From Pararhizobium sp. (GTDB lineage Bacteria; Pseudomonadota; Alphaproteobacteria; Rhizobiales; Rhizobiaceae), in assembly GCA_017794825.1 (NCBI GenBank), contig CP051237.1:2170001-2234000 (forward strand): 64,000 nt of DNA. Reading direction: 5' to 3'. This document shows, one piece after another, positions 55,353-63,132 of the stretch (positions are counted from its first letter, which is position 1; each line of letters opens with the position of its first letter). The notes beneath the pieces are model-generated. The model was not told where the DNA came from and made no database searches. It saw only the letters and a list, made by a program, of their open reading frames with translations. The translations under genes were made by a program, and so were the position numbers.

Positions 55353-55997
55353 CTCCTGTTTTGATTATTGATTGTTCGACCTGTTCGGCCGCCTACCCCG
55401 CACATATGCTACCCGAAATTCGTACCGTGCTCCTTTCTCCCTGCGATCCGCTCCACTCTGTCAACCCGGTCGCCATACGCCGAAATCATGGCGCAATAAG
55501 TCCCCGCTCCGGAACAGCGCTCCGGATAACAACCAAGGGTTTTAGATGAAGCGTGCCGACGGTTACCGACACTGTCATGGAAGGCGCAACAACCTGGTTC
55601 GAACCCCGAGAGGTCAGCACCAGAGTAAACAATACGAACCGCTGTTTGTGTCCTCCATGCAGGCTTATTAAGCCAGCCCGCGATTGCATTGGTCAAGGCT
55701 GCGAAACGATGAATCGGACCACGAAGGAAGGAAACGCAGCTTCGCCGAAAACATGCATTATGTGCGCCTTGCCATAATCTGTTCGGATTCAATGGCTTTT
55801 TTCGCGGGAGCAGTTGCAAGCGGCGGTTTGGAAAAAAAATCAAAAAAAATCGCTTGACTCATAATCTGTGCGCAGAGTTATCCCGAGGGATGGGAGGAAA
55901 TTTATAACCTCCGGCAATTTACTGTTTTTTAACAGTTTTCATTGTTTCACGCCGGGGCGTGAATCCACCGTTGCCCAAGCTCTGTTACAATTTTTTT
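55353..55997. promoter_or_regulatory. Long upstream region of dnaA with hairpins and GANTC sites
   Basis: About 645 bp without a plausible gene. The end near rpsT is AT-rich (A-runs at 55832-55849) and has three inverted repeats in a row: GGAGG/CCTCC at 55893-55912, ACTGTT/AACAGT at 55921-55936 and TTCACGCC/GGCGTGAA at 55946-55963. Four GANTC sites, targets of the alphaproteobacterial CcrM methylase, lie at 55711, 55786, 55856 and 55961. TTGACT at 55854 with GTTATC 17 bases later could be a promoter on the plus strand. No clear DnaA boxes were found. Confidence 0.6.
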
Positions 55998-56032
55998 ACA
56001 AAAACACAAAAGGCCCGGCGCGCCGCCAGGCC
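55998..56032 (-). terminator. Intrinsic terminator of rpsT
   Basis: On the minus strand, a 9-bp GC stem (56012-56020 with 56024-56032, one G-U pair, 3-base loop) is followed by TTTTGTGTTTTTGT. It ends 27 bp after the rpsT stop codon. Confidence 0.8.
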
Positions 56033-56059
56033 ATTGAAATTCAGTCTAACTGATTGCAA

Positions 56060-56326
56060 TCAGGCGCTGATTGCTTTTACGCGACGGGACAGACGCGACA
56101 TTTTGCGGGCTACGGTGTTGCGATGAAAAACACCCTTGCCTGCAGCGCGCATCATTTCCGGCTGAGCAGCCTTGAGGGCGGCTGCAGCGACTTCCTGGTC
56201 GCCGGAGGCGATCGCCTCTTCCACCTTGCGGACATATCCGCGAACCCGTGTGCGTCTCGTCTTGTTGACTGCCGTACGGCGGGCGATCTTGCGTGTAGCC
56301 TTTTTCGCCGAAGTTGTATTGGCCAT
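56060..56326 (-). CDS. rpsT: 30S ribosomal protein S20
   Basis: An 88-residue basic protein starting [20 protein letters not shown], with the S20 helical pattern and the conserved [20 protein letters not shown] at the C-terminus. It binds 16S rRNA early in assembly. It is monocistronic: terminators stand on both sides, and dnaA starts 717 bp downstream. rpsT next to dnaA is common in rhizobia. Confidence 0.97.
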   Translation of the reverse strand: MANTTSAKKATRKIARRTAVNKTRRTRVRGYVRKVEEAIASGDQEVAAAALKAAQPEMMRAAGKGVFHRNTVARKMSRLSRRVKAISA

Positions 56327-56397
56327 TGAGGTCTCTCTTCAAATTTTCATACTGGATACCGGAACGGCCGCTCGAGGCCGATGGCCCGCTTTCCGGT

Positions 56398-56427
56398 AAA
56401 AAACAAGGTGACCCGGAAGGCCACCTT
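56398..56427 (-). terminator. Intrinsic terminator of the crotonase gene
   Basis: The stem AAGGTGACC/GGCCACCTT (56405-56413 with 56419-56427, one mismatch, 5-base loop) is followed on the minus strand by G and six T. A T-run also follows on the plus strand, so it may work both ways. It separates the crotonase unit from rpsT. Confidence 0.75.
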
Positions 56428-56466
56428 TTTCCGTGGTGGGCGATATAACCGGAAAGTCCCGGCCCG

Positions 56467-57240
56467 TCAACGGTTGTTGAACTGGGCTTCCCGCTTCTCT
56501 GTGAAGGCGGCCATGCCTTCCGTCTGGTCGTCCGTCGCGAACAGCGAGTGGAACAGCCGCCTTTCGAAACGCAGGCCTTCCGACAGCGGCTGCTCGTAGG
56601 ACCGGTTGACGGCTTCCTTCGCCATCATCACCGACGGAAGGGAGAAGGACGCGATCTTCTGCGCCATCTCCCTGGCGGTCGCAATCAGTTCTCCGGCGGG
56701 CACGACACGGGCGACCAGGCCGCTGCGCTCCGCCTCTTCGGCGTCCATCATCCGCCCTGTAAGACAGAGATCCATGGCTTTCGCCTTGCCGATGGCGCGC
56801 GTCAAACGCTGGGTTCCGCCCATACCGGGAATAACGCCGAGGGTAATTTCCGGCTGTCCGAATTTCGCCGTATCCGCGGCCACGATTATGTCGCACATCA
56901 TGGCCAGCTCACAGCCGCCGCCAAGAGCATAGCCCGCAACGGCCGCGATCATCGGTTTGCGTGTCGCGGCGAAGCGCTCCCATTGCCCGAAGAAATCGCG
57001 GTTGTAGGCTTCCACATAGTTGAGAGCCTGCATTTCCTTGATGTCGGCGCCGGCTGCGAACGCCTTTTCCGAACCGGTCAGCACGATCGCGCCGATCTGT
57101 TCATCTTCATCGAAGGCCTTCGCCGCAGCAATGGTCTCCTCCATCACTTTCGAATTGAGCGCGTTCAGCGCCTTGGGCCTGTTCAGCGTTATCAGCCCGA
57201 CGCGGCCTTCCGTTTCAACGATGATTGTTTCGTAACTCAT
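56467..57240 (-). CDS. Enoyl-CoA hydratase/isomerase (crotonase family)
   Basis: A 257-residue crotonase: oxyanion-hole motif [11 protein letters not shown] (about 62-72) with Glu in [17 protein letters not shown] that acts in water addition (second Glu region at about 130-145). Family length for short-chain enoyl-CoA hydratases, so a role in fatty acid or amino acid beta-oxidation is likely. Start [12 protein letters not shown] at 57240 has GGAG upstream; the frame is open upstream to 57378 without support. It lies 31 bp after mutM on the same strand. Confidence 0.92.
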   Translation of the reverse strand: MSYETIIVETEGRVGLITLNRPKALNALNSKVMEETIAAAKAFDEDEQIGAIVLTGSEKAFAAGADIKEMQALNYVEAYNRDFFGQWERFAATRKPMIAAVAGYALGGGCELAMMCDIIVAADTAKFGQPEITLGVIPGMGGTQRLTRAIGKAKAMDLCLTGRMMDAEEAERSGLVARVVPAGELIATAREMAQKIASFSLPSVMMAKEAVNRSYEQPLSEGLRFERRLFHSLFATDDQTEGMAAFTEKREAQFNNR

Positions 57241-57271
57241 GGTCCTCTCCTTTTTTACCGCTTTGCGGGCG

Positions 57272-58165
57272 TCAATTCTGGCAGGACGGACAGTAGAAGG
57301 TCGACCGCCCGCTCTGTACGATACGTCTGACAGGTTTGCCGCATCCGTCATGGCGACAGGGTTCTCCTGTTCGCCCATAGGCGTTGAAGCTGTGCTGAAA
57401 ATAGCCGAGCGAACCGTCCGTCAGGCGATGGTCGCGCAGCGACGATCCTCCCGCCTCGATGGCTTCCGCGATCACCTGGCGGATCGCCGCAACGAGATTT
57501 TCCAGCCGCGCGACCGGTTCGCCGCGGCTGTTGACCAGCGTCATCGCCTTGCGGCGCGGCGAGATCCGCGCCCGCCACAACGCCTCGCACACATATATAT
57601 TGCCGAGACCCGCGATGATGCTCTGATCGAGGAGCGCCGCCTTGACCGGAACCTGTCTCCCAGCAAAACGCGCCGCAAGATAGTCTGCGTTGAGCGTATT
57701 GCCGGTTGGCTCCACGCCGAGCCCCGCCATCATTGGATGAGCGGCCAGCGTGTCTACATCCGAAAGGAACATGTAGCCGAAGCGGCGCGGGTCATTATAG
57801 ATGACGCGAAGTCTGCCGCCCGGACCGTCCAGGTCCATGATCAGATGGTCGTGTCGCGCATCCTTCGACCGTTCGTGATGAAAATTGCCGGGTATCGCCT
57901 CTTTCCCCTCGACCGGTTCGACCCGCCAGGAGCCCGACATGCCGAGATGCGAGGCAAGCACTGCGCCGTCGTCGAGTTCCAGAAGAATATATTTGGCCCT
58001 GCGGTCGAGACGCTCGATGCGGCGACCGGTCAGGCGGTCTGTGAAATTGTCGGGAAACGGAAAGCGGAGATCCGGCCGGTTCTGCGTCATGCCCAGAATC
58101 GTGCCGCCCTCCATGGCTGGAGCCAGGCCGCGACGAACCGTCTCTACTTCCGGCAATTCCGGCAT
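57272..58165 (-). CDS. mutM: Formamidopyrimidine-DNA glycosylase
   Basis: Removes oxidised guanine from DNA. The 297-residue enzyme begins [13 protein letters not shown] after Met, with catalytic Pro2 and Glu3, has the conserved [10 protein letters not shown], and ends with the zinc finger [13 protein letters not shown]...YCPSCQN (four cysteines). No domain is missing. It is divergent from ubiE across 102 bp. Confidence 0.96.
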   Translation of the reverse strand: MPELPEVETVRRGLAPAMEGGTILGMTQNRPDLRFPFPDNFTDRLTGRRIERLDRRAKYILLELDDGAVLASHLGMSGSWRVEPVEGKEAIPGNFHHERSKDARHDHLIMDLDGPGGRLRVIYNDPRRFGYMFLSDVDTLAAHPMMAGLGVEPTGNTLNADYLAARFAGRQVPVKAALLDQSIIAGLGNIYVCEALWRARISPRRKAMTLVNSRGEPVARLENLVAAIRQVIAEAIEAGGSSLRDHRLTDGSLGYFQHSFNAYGRTGEPCRHDGCGKPVRRIVQSGRSTFYCPSCQN

Positions 58166-58267
58166 GATAATCTGCTTCTGCCTGTTTGGCGTTTGTCAGT
58201 GATTGACCTATAAGCACAGTGACCCGGCTGCAAGACTAATTTCTCGCCCGGTATTTGGAGTAGAGAC

Positions 58268-59044
58268 ATGTCCGAGACTCGTGTGTCCAGCGCGGACGGG
58301 ATGGAAACCTCATACGGTTACAGGGAAGTGGAGCAGGGCGGCAAGCAGGGGCTTGTCGACGCCGTCTTCCACGGCGTGGCGCGGCGCTACGACATCATGA
58401 ACGACGCCATGTCGGGCGGAATGCACCGCCTCTGGAAGGATGCGATGGTCACCGCTCTCAATCCGCCGAAACGCCCGGGCTATACGGTGTTGGACGTGGC
58501 CGGCGGAACCGGCGACATCGCCTTTCGTATTGTCGAAGCCTCCGGCCGTCAGGCGCACGCGACAGTGCTCGACATCAACGGCTCGATGCTGCAGGTTGGC
58601 CGCGAACGCGCCGAAAAACGGCGTCTCGAGGCATGCGTCGACTTCGTGGAGGCCAATGCGGAGGATCTGCCCTTCGAGGATGGCCGTTTCGACGCCTATA
58701 CGATCGCATTCGGCATTCGCAACGTGCCGGACATCCCCAAGGCGCTTGGCGAGGCCTTTCGTGTCCTGAAACGGGGCGGCCGGTTCCTGTGTCTCGAATT
58801 TTCCGAGGTCGACGCGCCGATGCTCGACAGGCTGTACGACGCATGGTCCTTCAACGCAATACCGCGGCTCGGTCGCGTGATCACCGGTGATTCGGAACCC
58901 TATCAGTACCTGGTGGAATCGATCCGCAAATTTCCGAACCAGAAGGATTTTGCGACGACGATCGAACAGGCCGGCTTTTCCCGCGTGAAATGGACCAACT
59001 ACACAGGCGGCATCGCGGCGCTACATTCCGGCTGGAAACTTTGA
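58268..59044 (+). CDS. ubiE: Ubiquinone/menaquinone C-methyltransferase UbiE
   Basis: SAM-dependent methyltransferase of 258 residues. UbiE signatures are [21 protein letters not shown], the SAM loop [15 protein letters not shown] and [21 protein letters not shown]. It catalyses the C-methylation step of ubiquinone. The N-terminal 20 residues before YGYREVEQG are unconserved. It is followed 22 bp later by ubiB. Confidence 0.95.
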   Translation: MSETRVSSADGMETSYGYREVEQGGKQGLVDAVFHGVARRYDIMNDAMSGGMHRLWKDAMVTALNPPKRPGYTVLDVAGGTGDIAFRIVEASGRQAHATVLDINGSMLQVGRERAEKRRLEACVDFVEANAEDLPFEDGRFDAYTIAFGIRNVPDIPKALGEAFRVLKRGGRFLCLEFSEVDAPMLDRLYDAWSFNAIPRLGRVITGDSEPYQYLVESIRKFPNQKDFATTIEQAGFSRVKWTNYTGGIAALHSGWKL

Positions 59045-59066
59045 ACGCGGCAGAGGTTCGATCCCG

Positions 59067-60638
59067 TTGAACAGTCTCCTTGCCTATATACGGCTCCTGC
59101 GGGCCGGCTGGGTGATGGCCCGCGAGGGGGTGATCGCCGCCCTGCCTTCCGAAGGCCTGCACGGTTCGGCCCGCTTCGGCTATCGCGTTGCAGCCGCGCT
59201 TGCGCGACCCGCCTCGAAATCGCTTGACCGGGCCCAGCGGCTCGGCCACGCCGTGGACCGTCTCGGACCATCCTATGTCAAACTCTGCCAGTTTCTGGCG
59301 ACACGCCCGGATGTGGTCGGCGACGCGCTGGCGGCGGACCTGTCGCTGCTGCAGGACCGCATGGACACCTTCCCCCAGGAAGCGGCGAAGGCGAGGATCG
59401 AGGCGTCAATCGGCAGATCCGTCGAGGATCTCTATGCGCGCTTCGGCGAACCCATCGCGGCGGCCTCCATCGCGCAGGTGCACCCGGCGGAAATTGCGGA
59501 CGAGAACGGCGCGCGGAAAGTCGCGGTCAAGGTGGTGCGGCCGGGCGTGCGGCAACGGTTCCGCAATGACCTGGAAACCTTCTACCTGGTCGCGCAGCTC
59601 GCCGAAAAACTGGTACCCTCCGCGCGCCGCCTCAGACCTGTGGAGATTGCGCGCACGCTCGACCAGACCACCAAGATCGAGATGGATCTGCGGCTGGAGG
59701 CCGCGGCGCTTTCGGAAATCGCCGACAATACGGCCAACGATCCCGGCTTTCGCGTGCCGAAGGTCGACTGGGAGCGGACCGGTCGCGATTGCGTGACCAT
59801 GGAATGGGTCGACGGGATCAAGATCTACGAACTGGACAAGCTCCGCGACGCCGGACACGACACGGTCAGGCTGTCGGAGACGCTGATCCAGTCGTTCCTG
59901 CGGCACACGCTGCGCGACGGCTTCTTCCACGCCGACATGCACCAAGGCAACCTGTTCGTCGATGCGAAAGGCGACATCGTCGCCGTCGATATGGGCATCG
60001 TCGGCAGACTGGGCAAGAAGGAACGACGGTTTCTGGCCGAAATCCTCTACGGCTTCATTACACGCGACTATCGCCGCGTGGCGGAAGTGCATTTCGAGGC
60101 GGGCTACGTTCCCGCCCATCACGACATGGCGAGTTTCGCGCAGGCGATCCGCGCCATCGGAGAACCGATCCACGGCCAGTCGGCCGACACGATCTCCATG
60201 GCCAAGCTGCTGACGCTGCTTTTCGAAGTCACGGAGCTGTTCGACATGCAGACGCGGCCCGAACTCATCATGCTGCAGAAGACGATGGTGGTGGTCGAAG
60301 GCGTGTCGCGGATGCTCAATCCGCATTTCAACATGTGGAAGGCGTCCGAGCCTGTTGTCGGGGACTGGATCCGCCACAATCTCGGACCGGCGCGCGTGGC
60401 GACGGATCTCCGCGACGGCTTGAGCGCCGCGCTTCGGCTTGCCGAACAGGCGCCGGAACTTGCCGAAAGGGCAAGGCGCCTTTCCGAAGAGATAGACCGG
60501 ATGGGCATGAACGGCCTGCGTTTCGACGAGGAGACCGCGCAGGCCATCGGAAAAGCCGAAGCGCGGCATACGCGGTCCGGCCGTATCGCGCTCTGGGTGA
60601 TTGCATTGATGGCAATTTTCATTGCTTTCCAGATGTAA
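59067..60638 (+). CDS. ubiB: Ubiquinone biosynthesis kinase-like protein UbiB
   Basis: Atypical ABC1/ADCK kinase-like membrane protein of 523 residues. KxGQ-like motif and APIAAASIAQVHPAE-type loop (SIAQVH at about 135) belong to the nucleotide fold; MEWVDGIKIYELDK and HADMHQGNLFVDAKGDIVAVDMGIVG are further family motifs. A hydrophobic helix at the C-terminus (about 503-522) anchors it. Start is TTG at 59067, which fits the family N-terminus MNSLLAYIRLLRAGW; AGAGG lies ten bases upstream. coaBC follows after 50 bp. Confidence 0.93.
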   Translation: MNSLLAYIRLLRAGWVMAREGVIAALPSEGLHGSARFGYRVAAALARPASKSLDRAQRLGHAVDRLGPSYVKLCQFLATRPDVVGDALAADLSLLQDRMDTFPQEAAKARIEASIGRSVEDLYARFGEPIAAASIAQVHPAEIADENGARKVAVKVVRPGVRQRFRNDLETFYLVAQLAEKLVPSARRLRPVEIARTLDQTTKIEMDLRLEAAALSEIADNTANDPGFRVPKVDWERTGRDCVTMEWVDGIKIYELDKLRDAGHDTVRLSETLIQSFLRHTLRDGFFHADMHQGNLFVDAKGDIVAVDMGIVGRLGKKERRFLAEILYGFITRDYRRVAEVHFEAGYVPAHHDMASFAQAIRAIGEPIHGQSADTISMAKLLTLLFEVTELFDMQTRPELIMLQKTMVVVEGVSRMLNPHFNMWKASEPVVGDWIRHNLGPARVATDLRDGLSAALRLAEQAPELAERARRLSEEIDRMGMNGLRFDEETAQAIGKAEARHTRSGRIALWVIALMAIFIAFQM

Positions 60639-60640
60639 AA

Positions 60641-60657
60641 TGATATCATTGATATCA
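60641..60657. promoter_or_regulatory. Tandem TGATATCA palindromes upstream of the CoaBC fusion
   Basis: Two identical 8-bp palindromes, TGATATCA at 60641-60648 and 60650-60657, are nine bases apart, three bases after the ubiB stop and 31 bases before the start codon of the fusion gene. FitA-type regulators bind inverted TGNTATCA-like half-sites, as I recall, so this is a candidate autoregulatory site for the fused DNA-binding domain. Confidence 0.55.
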
Positions 60658-60688
60658 CACTGACCGGCGATCCGAAGGATTATACGGC

Positions 60689-62083
60689 ATGGCCAGCATC
60701 ACCATTCGCAATCTCGACGAAGCAAACAAGCAGGAATTGCGCGAACGCGCTGCCCGCAACGGCCGATCCATGGAAGAAGAGGTGCGCCATCTGATCCGCG
60801 CGTCCGGCGAGGCGGACTTGGCCGCGTCTCCCACCGAAGCGTCCATAACCCCTGTTCCCGCGGCCAGCGGCGCGCTCGCCGGCAAACGCCTATTGCTGAT
60901 CATGACGGGTGGCGTCGCAGTCTACAAATCGCTGGACCTGATCCGGCGGCTGCGCGAGCGCGGCGCGTCGGTGCGACCTGTCATGACGAAGGCGGCGCAG
61001 GAATTCGTGACGAGCCTCGCCGTAGGCGCGCTCGCCGCCGACAAGGTGTTCACCGACCTTTTCTCGCGCGAGGACGAACAAGATGTCGGCCATATCCGGC
61101 TGGCGCGCGAATGCGACATGATCCTGATAGCGCCGGCGACGGCCGACTTTCTCGGCAAGATGGCGCTTGGACTGGCCGACGATCTGGCCTCGGCGATTAC
61201 GCTCGCTGCCCGCGCGCGCATTCTCGCGGCGCCGGCGATGAACCCGGCCATGTGGTCGAACCCGGCGGTCAGGCGCAATGTCGATGTTCTGAAGCAGGAC
61301 GGCGTCGCCTTCATCGGACCGATGCGCGGCGAGATGGCGGAAAGCGGAGAGGCCGGAACCGGCCGCATGGCCGAGCCGCTGGAGATCGCCGCAGCCTGCG
61401 AAAGACTGCTCGACGACCGGCCGAAGCCGCTTGCAGGGAAAACCGCTGTCGTCACCTCAGGGCCGACGCACGAGCCGATCGACCCGGTGCGCTACATCGC
61501 CAATCGCTCTTCCGGCAAGCAGGGCCATGCAATCGCCGCCGCGCTGGCCGAACTCGGCGCCGCGGTGACGCTGGTGTCCGGCCCGGTCGCCATTCCGGAC
61601 CCGGTTGGCGTTGAAACGACGCATGTGGAAAGCGCCCGCGAGATGCTTGAGGCCGTCACGAACCACCTGCCGGCCGATATCGCGGTGATGGTCGCGGCCG
61701 TCGCCGACTGGAGGGTCGACGGACAGTCCGACCAGAAGATCAAGAAGGCGCCGGGAGAAAGCCCGCCCCCTCTCATGCTGACTGAAAACCCGGATATCCT
61801 GAAGACGGTCGGTCATCACGACAAGCGGCCGAATCTGGTCGTCGGCTTTGCGGCCGAAACGCAGAATCTCGAGGACAACGCACGCGGAAAGCTCGAGCGC
61901 AAGGGCGCCGACTGGATCGTCGCCAACGACGTGTCGCCCGAAACAGGGATCATGGGCGGCGACCGCAACCGTGTGCGCATCGTCAGTCATGACGGAATCG
62001 AGGACTGGGAGGACATGGACAAGCAGGCTGTCGCCCAGCGGCTCGCCATGAAAATCGCAACCGCTGTGGACGCGTCGCGATGA
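60689..62083 (+). CDS. coaBC: CoaBC enzyme fused to an N-terminal FitA-like ribbon-helix-helix domain
   Basis: Bifunctional coenzyme A synthesis enzyme of 464 residues with an extra DNA-binding head. Residues 1-45 (MASITIRNLDEANKQELRER onwards, GRSMEEEVRHLIRAS) match FitA/VapB-type ribbon-helix-helix proteins; 46-64 is a linker; 65-235 is the FMN-binding decarboxylase CoaC with His135 (VGHIRLA) and PAMNPAMW (182-189 region); 250-464 is the ligase CoaB with SGPTHEPIDPVRYIANRSSG and KIKK at 350-353. The clamp cysteine of E. coli CoaC (ACGxxGxGRM) is replaced: ESGEAGTGRM, Ser219. The start has GAAGGA nine bases upstream. No toxin gene adjoins. Confidence 0.93.
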   Translation: MASITIRNLDEANKQELRERAARNGRSMEEEVRHLIRASGEADLAASPTEASITPVPAASGALAGKRLLLIMTGGVAVYKSLDLIRRLRERGASVRPVMTKAAQEFVTSLAVGALAADKVFTDLFSREDEQDVGHIRLARECDMILIAPATADFLGKMALGLADDLASAITLAARARILAAPAMNPAMWSNPAVRRNVDVLKQDGVAFIGPMRGEMAESGEAGTGRMAEPLEIAAACERLLDDRPKPLAGKTAVVTSGPTHEPIDPVRYIANRSSGKQGHAIAAALAELGAAVTLVSGPVAIPDPVGVETTHVESAREMLEAVTNHLPADIAVMVAAVADWRVDGQSDQKIKKAPGESPPPLMLTENPDILKTVGHHDKRPNLVVGFAAETQNLEDNARGKLERKGADWIVANDVSPETGIMGGDRNRVRIVSHDGIEDWEDMDKQAVAQRLAMKIATAVDASR

Positions 62084-62191
62084 AACGATCCTGGCTGACC
62101 GTTTACCCTGAGTAAACAGTCCGTTCTTTGTCCGCCTCGCACAAGAAAGCCGCATCGTTGTTATATTGGCCGCAACAAAGGAGACAGGCTC

Positions 62192-63094
62192 ATGTCAATC
62201 CGTCCGGTCAAGCAGACCCTTTCCGCCCAGAAGACGATGGAAGGCGCAGGCGTCGAACTCTACCGCGCCTTCGGCTTCAAGGACCCGCACATGGCGGACC
62301 CGTTTTTGCTGTTCGATGATTTCCGCAACGACAGTCCTGAAAAATACATATCGGGCTTTCCCTGGCACCCGCATCGCGGGATCGAGACGATCACCTACGT
62401 GCTGGCCGGAACCGTCGACCATGGCGACAGCCTTGGCAACAGGGGCTCGCTTGGCGCAGGCGACGTGCAATGGATGACCGCCGGCAGCGGCATCATGCAC
62501 CAGGAGATGCCGAAGGGCGACGCAAAGGGCCAGATGCACGGCTTCCAGCTCTGGGCGAACCTCCCCTCCTCGCTGAAGATGACGGAGCCGCGCTACCAGG
62601 ATATCGGCGCATCCGATATTCCCGAGGTAATCGACGATGACGGCACGGTCGTGCGCGTCGTCTGCGGTTCTTTCTGGGGCAAGTCGGGGCCTGTCGACGG
62701 CATCGCCGCCGACCCGGTCTATCTCGACGTGTCGATTCCGCCCAACAAGCGCAAGACGCTGCCGGTGGACACCTACGCCTCCGCCTTCGCCTATATCTTC
62801 GCAGGCTCCGGCACGTTCGCCTCAGCCTCGAAGCCGTTCGGCGTCTTGACCGAAAAGGAAATCGACGGCGAGGAAATATTCCTGCGCGACCAGACCGGCA
62901 ACCGCACGCTGGTGCTGTTCGACACCGGCGACGAGGTTACGGTCCAGGCCGGAGAGGAAGGCGCCCGCTTTCTGCTCGTTTCGGGCAAGCCGATCCGCGA
63001 GCCCGTCGCCTGGCATGGCCCGATCGTTATGAACACGCGCGACGAACTGATCCAGGCCGTGCGCGAATTGCAGGCAGGCTCATTTATCAAGTAA
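62192..63094 (+). CDS. Pirin-family protein
   Basis: Bicupin of 300 residues. The metal ligands of pirins are visible in the N-terminal cupin: HPHRGIETITYVLAG and the later GSGIMHQEMP, with MHGFQLWANLPSSLK, typical of the family. Bacterial pirins include quercetinase-like enzymes and regulators of metabolic enzymes; the function here is unknown. It stands alone between coaBC and a strong convergent terminator. Confidence 0.92.
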   Translation: MSIRPVKQTLSAQKTMEGAGVELYRAFGFKDPHMADPFLLFDDFRNDSPEKYISGFPWHPHRGIETITYVLAGTVDHGDSLGNRGSLGAGDVQWMTAGSGIMHQEMPKGDAKGQMHGFQLWANLPSSLKMTEPRYQDIGASDIPEVIDDDGTVVRVVCGSFWGKSGPVDGIAADPVYLDVSIPPNKRKTLPVDTYASAFAYIFAGSGTFASASKPFGVLTEKEIDGEEIFLRDQTGNRTLVLFDTGDEVTVQAGEEGARFLLVSGKPIREPVAWHGPIVMNTRDELIQAVRELQAGSFIK

Positions 63095-63101
63095 AGCGAT
63101 A

Positions 63102-63131
63102 AGCCCTCGTCCGTGAATACGGGCGAGGGCT
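63102..63131. terminator. Bidirectional terminator hairpin between pirin and DUF2855 genes
   Basis: A 13-bp stem (63102-63114 with 63119-63131, one G-U pair) with the loop GAAT fills the 38-bp space between two convergent stop codons. It is the strongest hairpin seen in the window, although T-runs are short. Confidence 0.75.
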
Positions 63132-63132
63132 A

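Noticed and set aside
55409..55843. 144-codon minus-strand frame between dnaA and rpsT
   Set aside because: No family resemblance, poor start, Arg/Cys-rich composition; overlaps the hairpin- and GANTC-rich leader.
55353..56059. Chromosomal replication origin
   Set aside because: AT-rich with hairpins next to dnaA, but no good DnaA boxes were found, and in rhizobia the origin is known near hemE, not dnaA. Kept only as a regulatory region.
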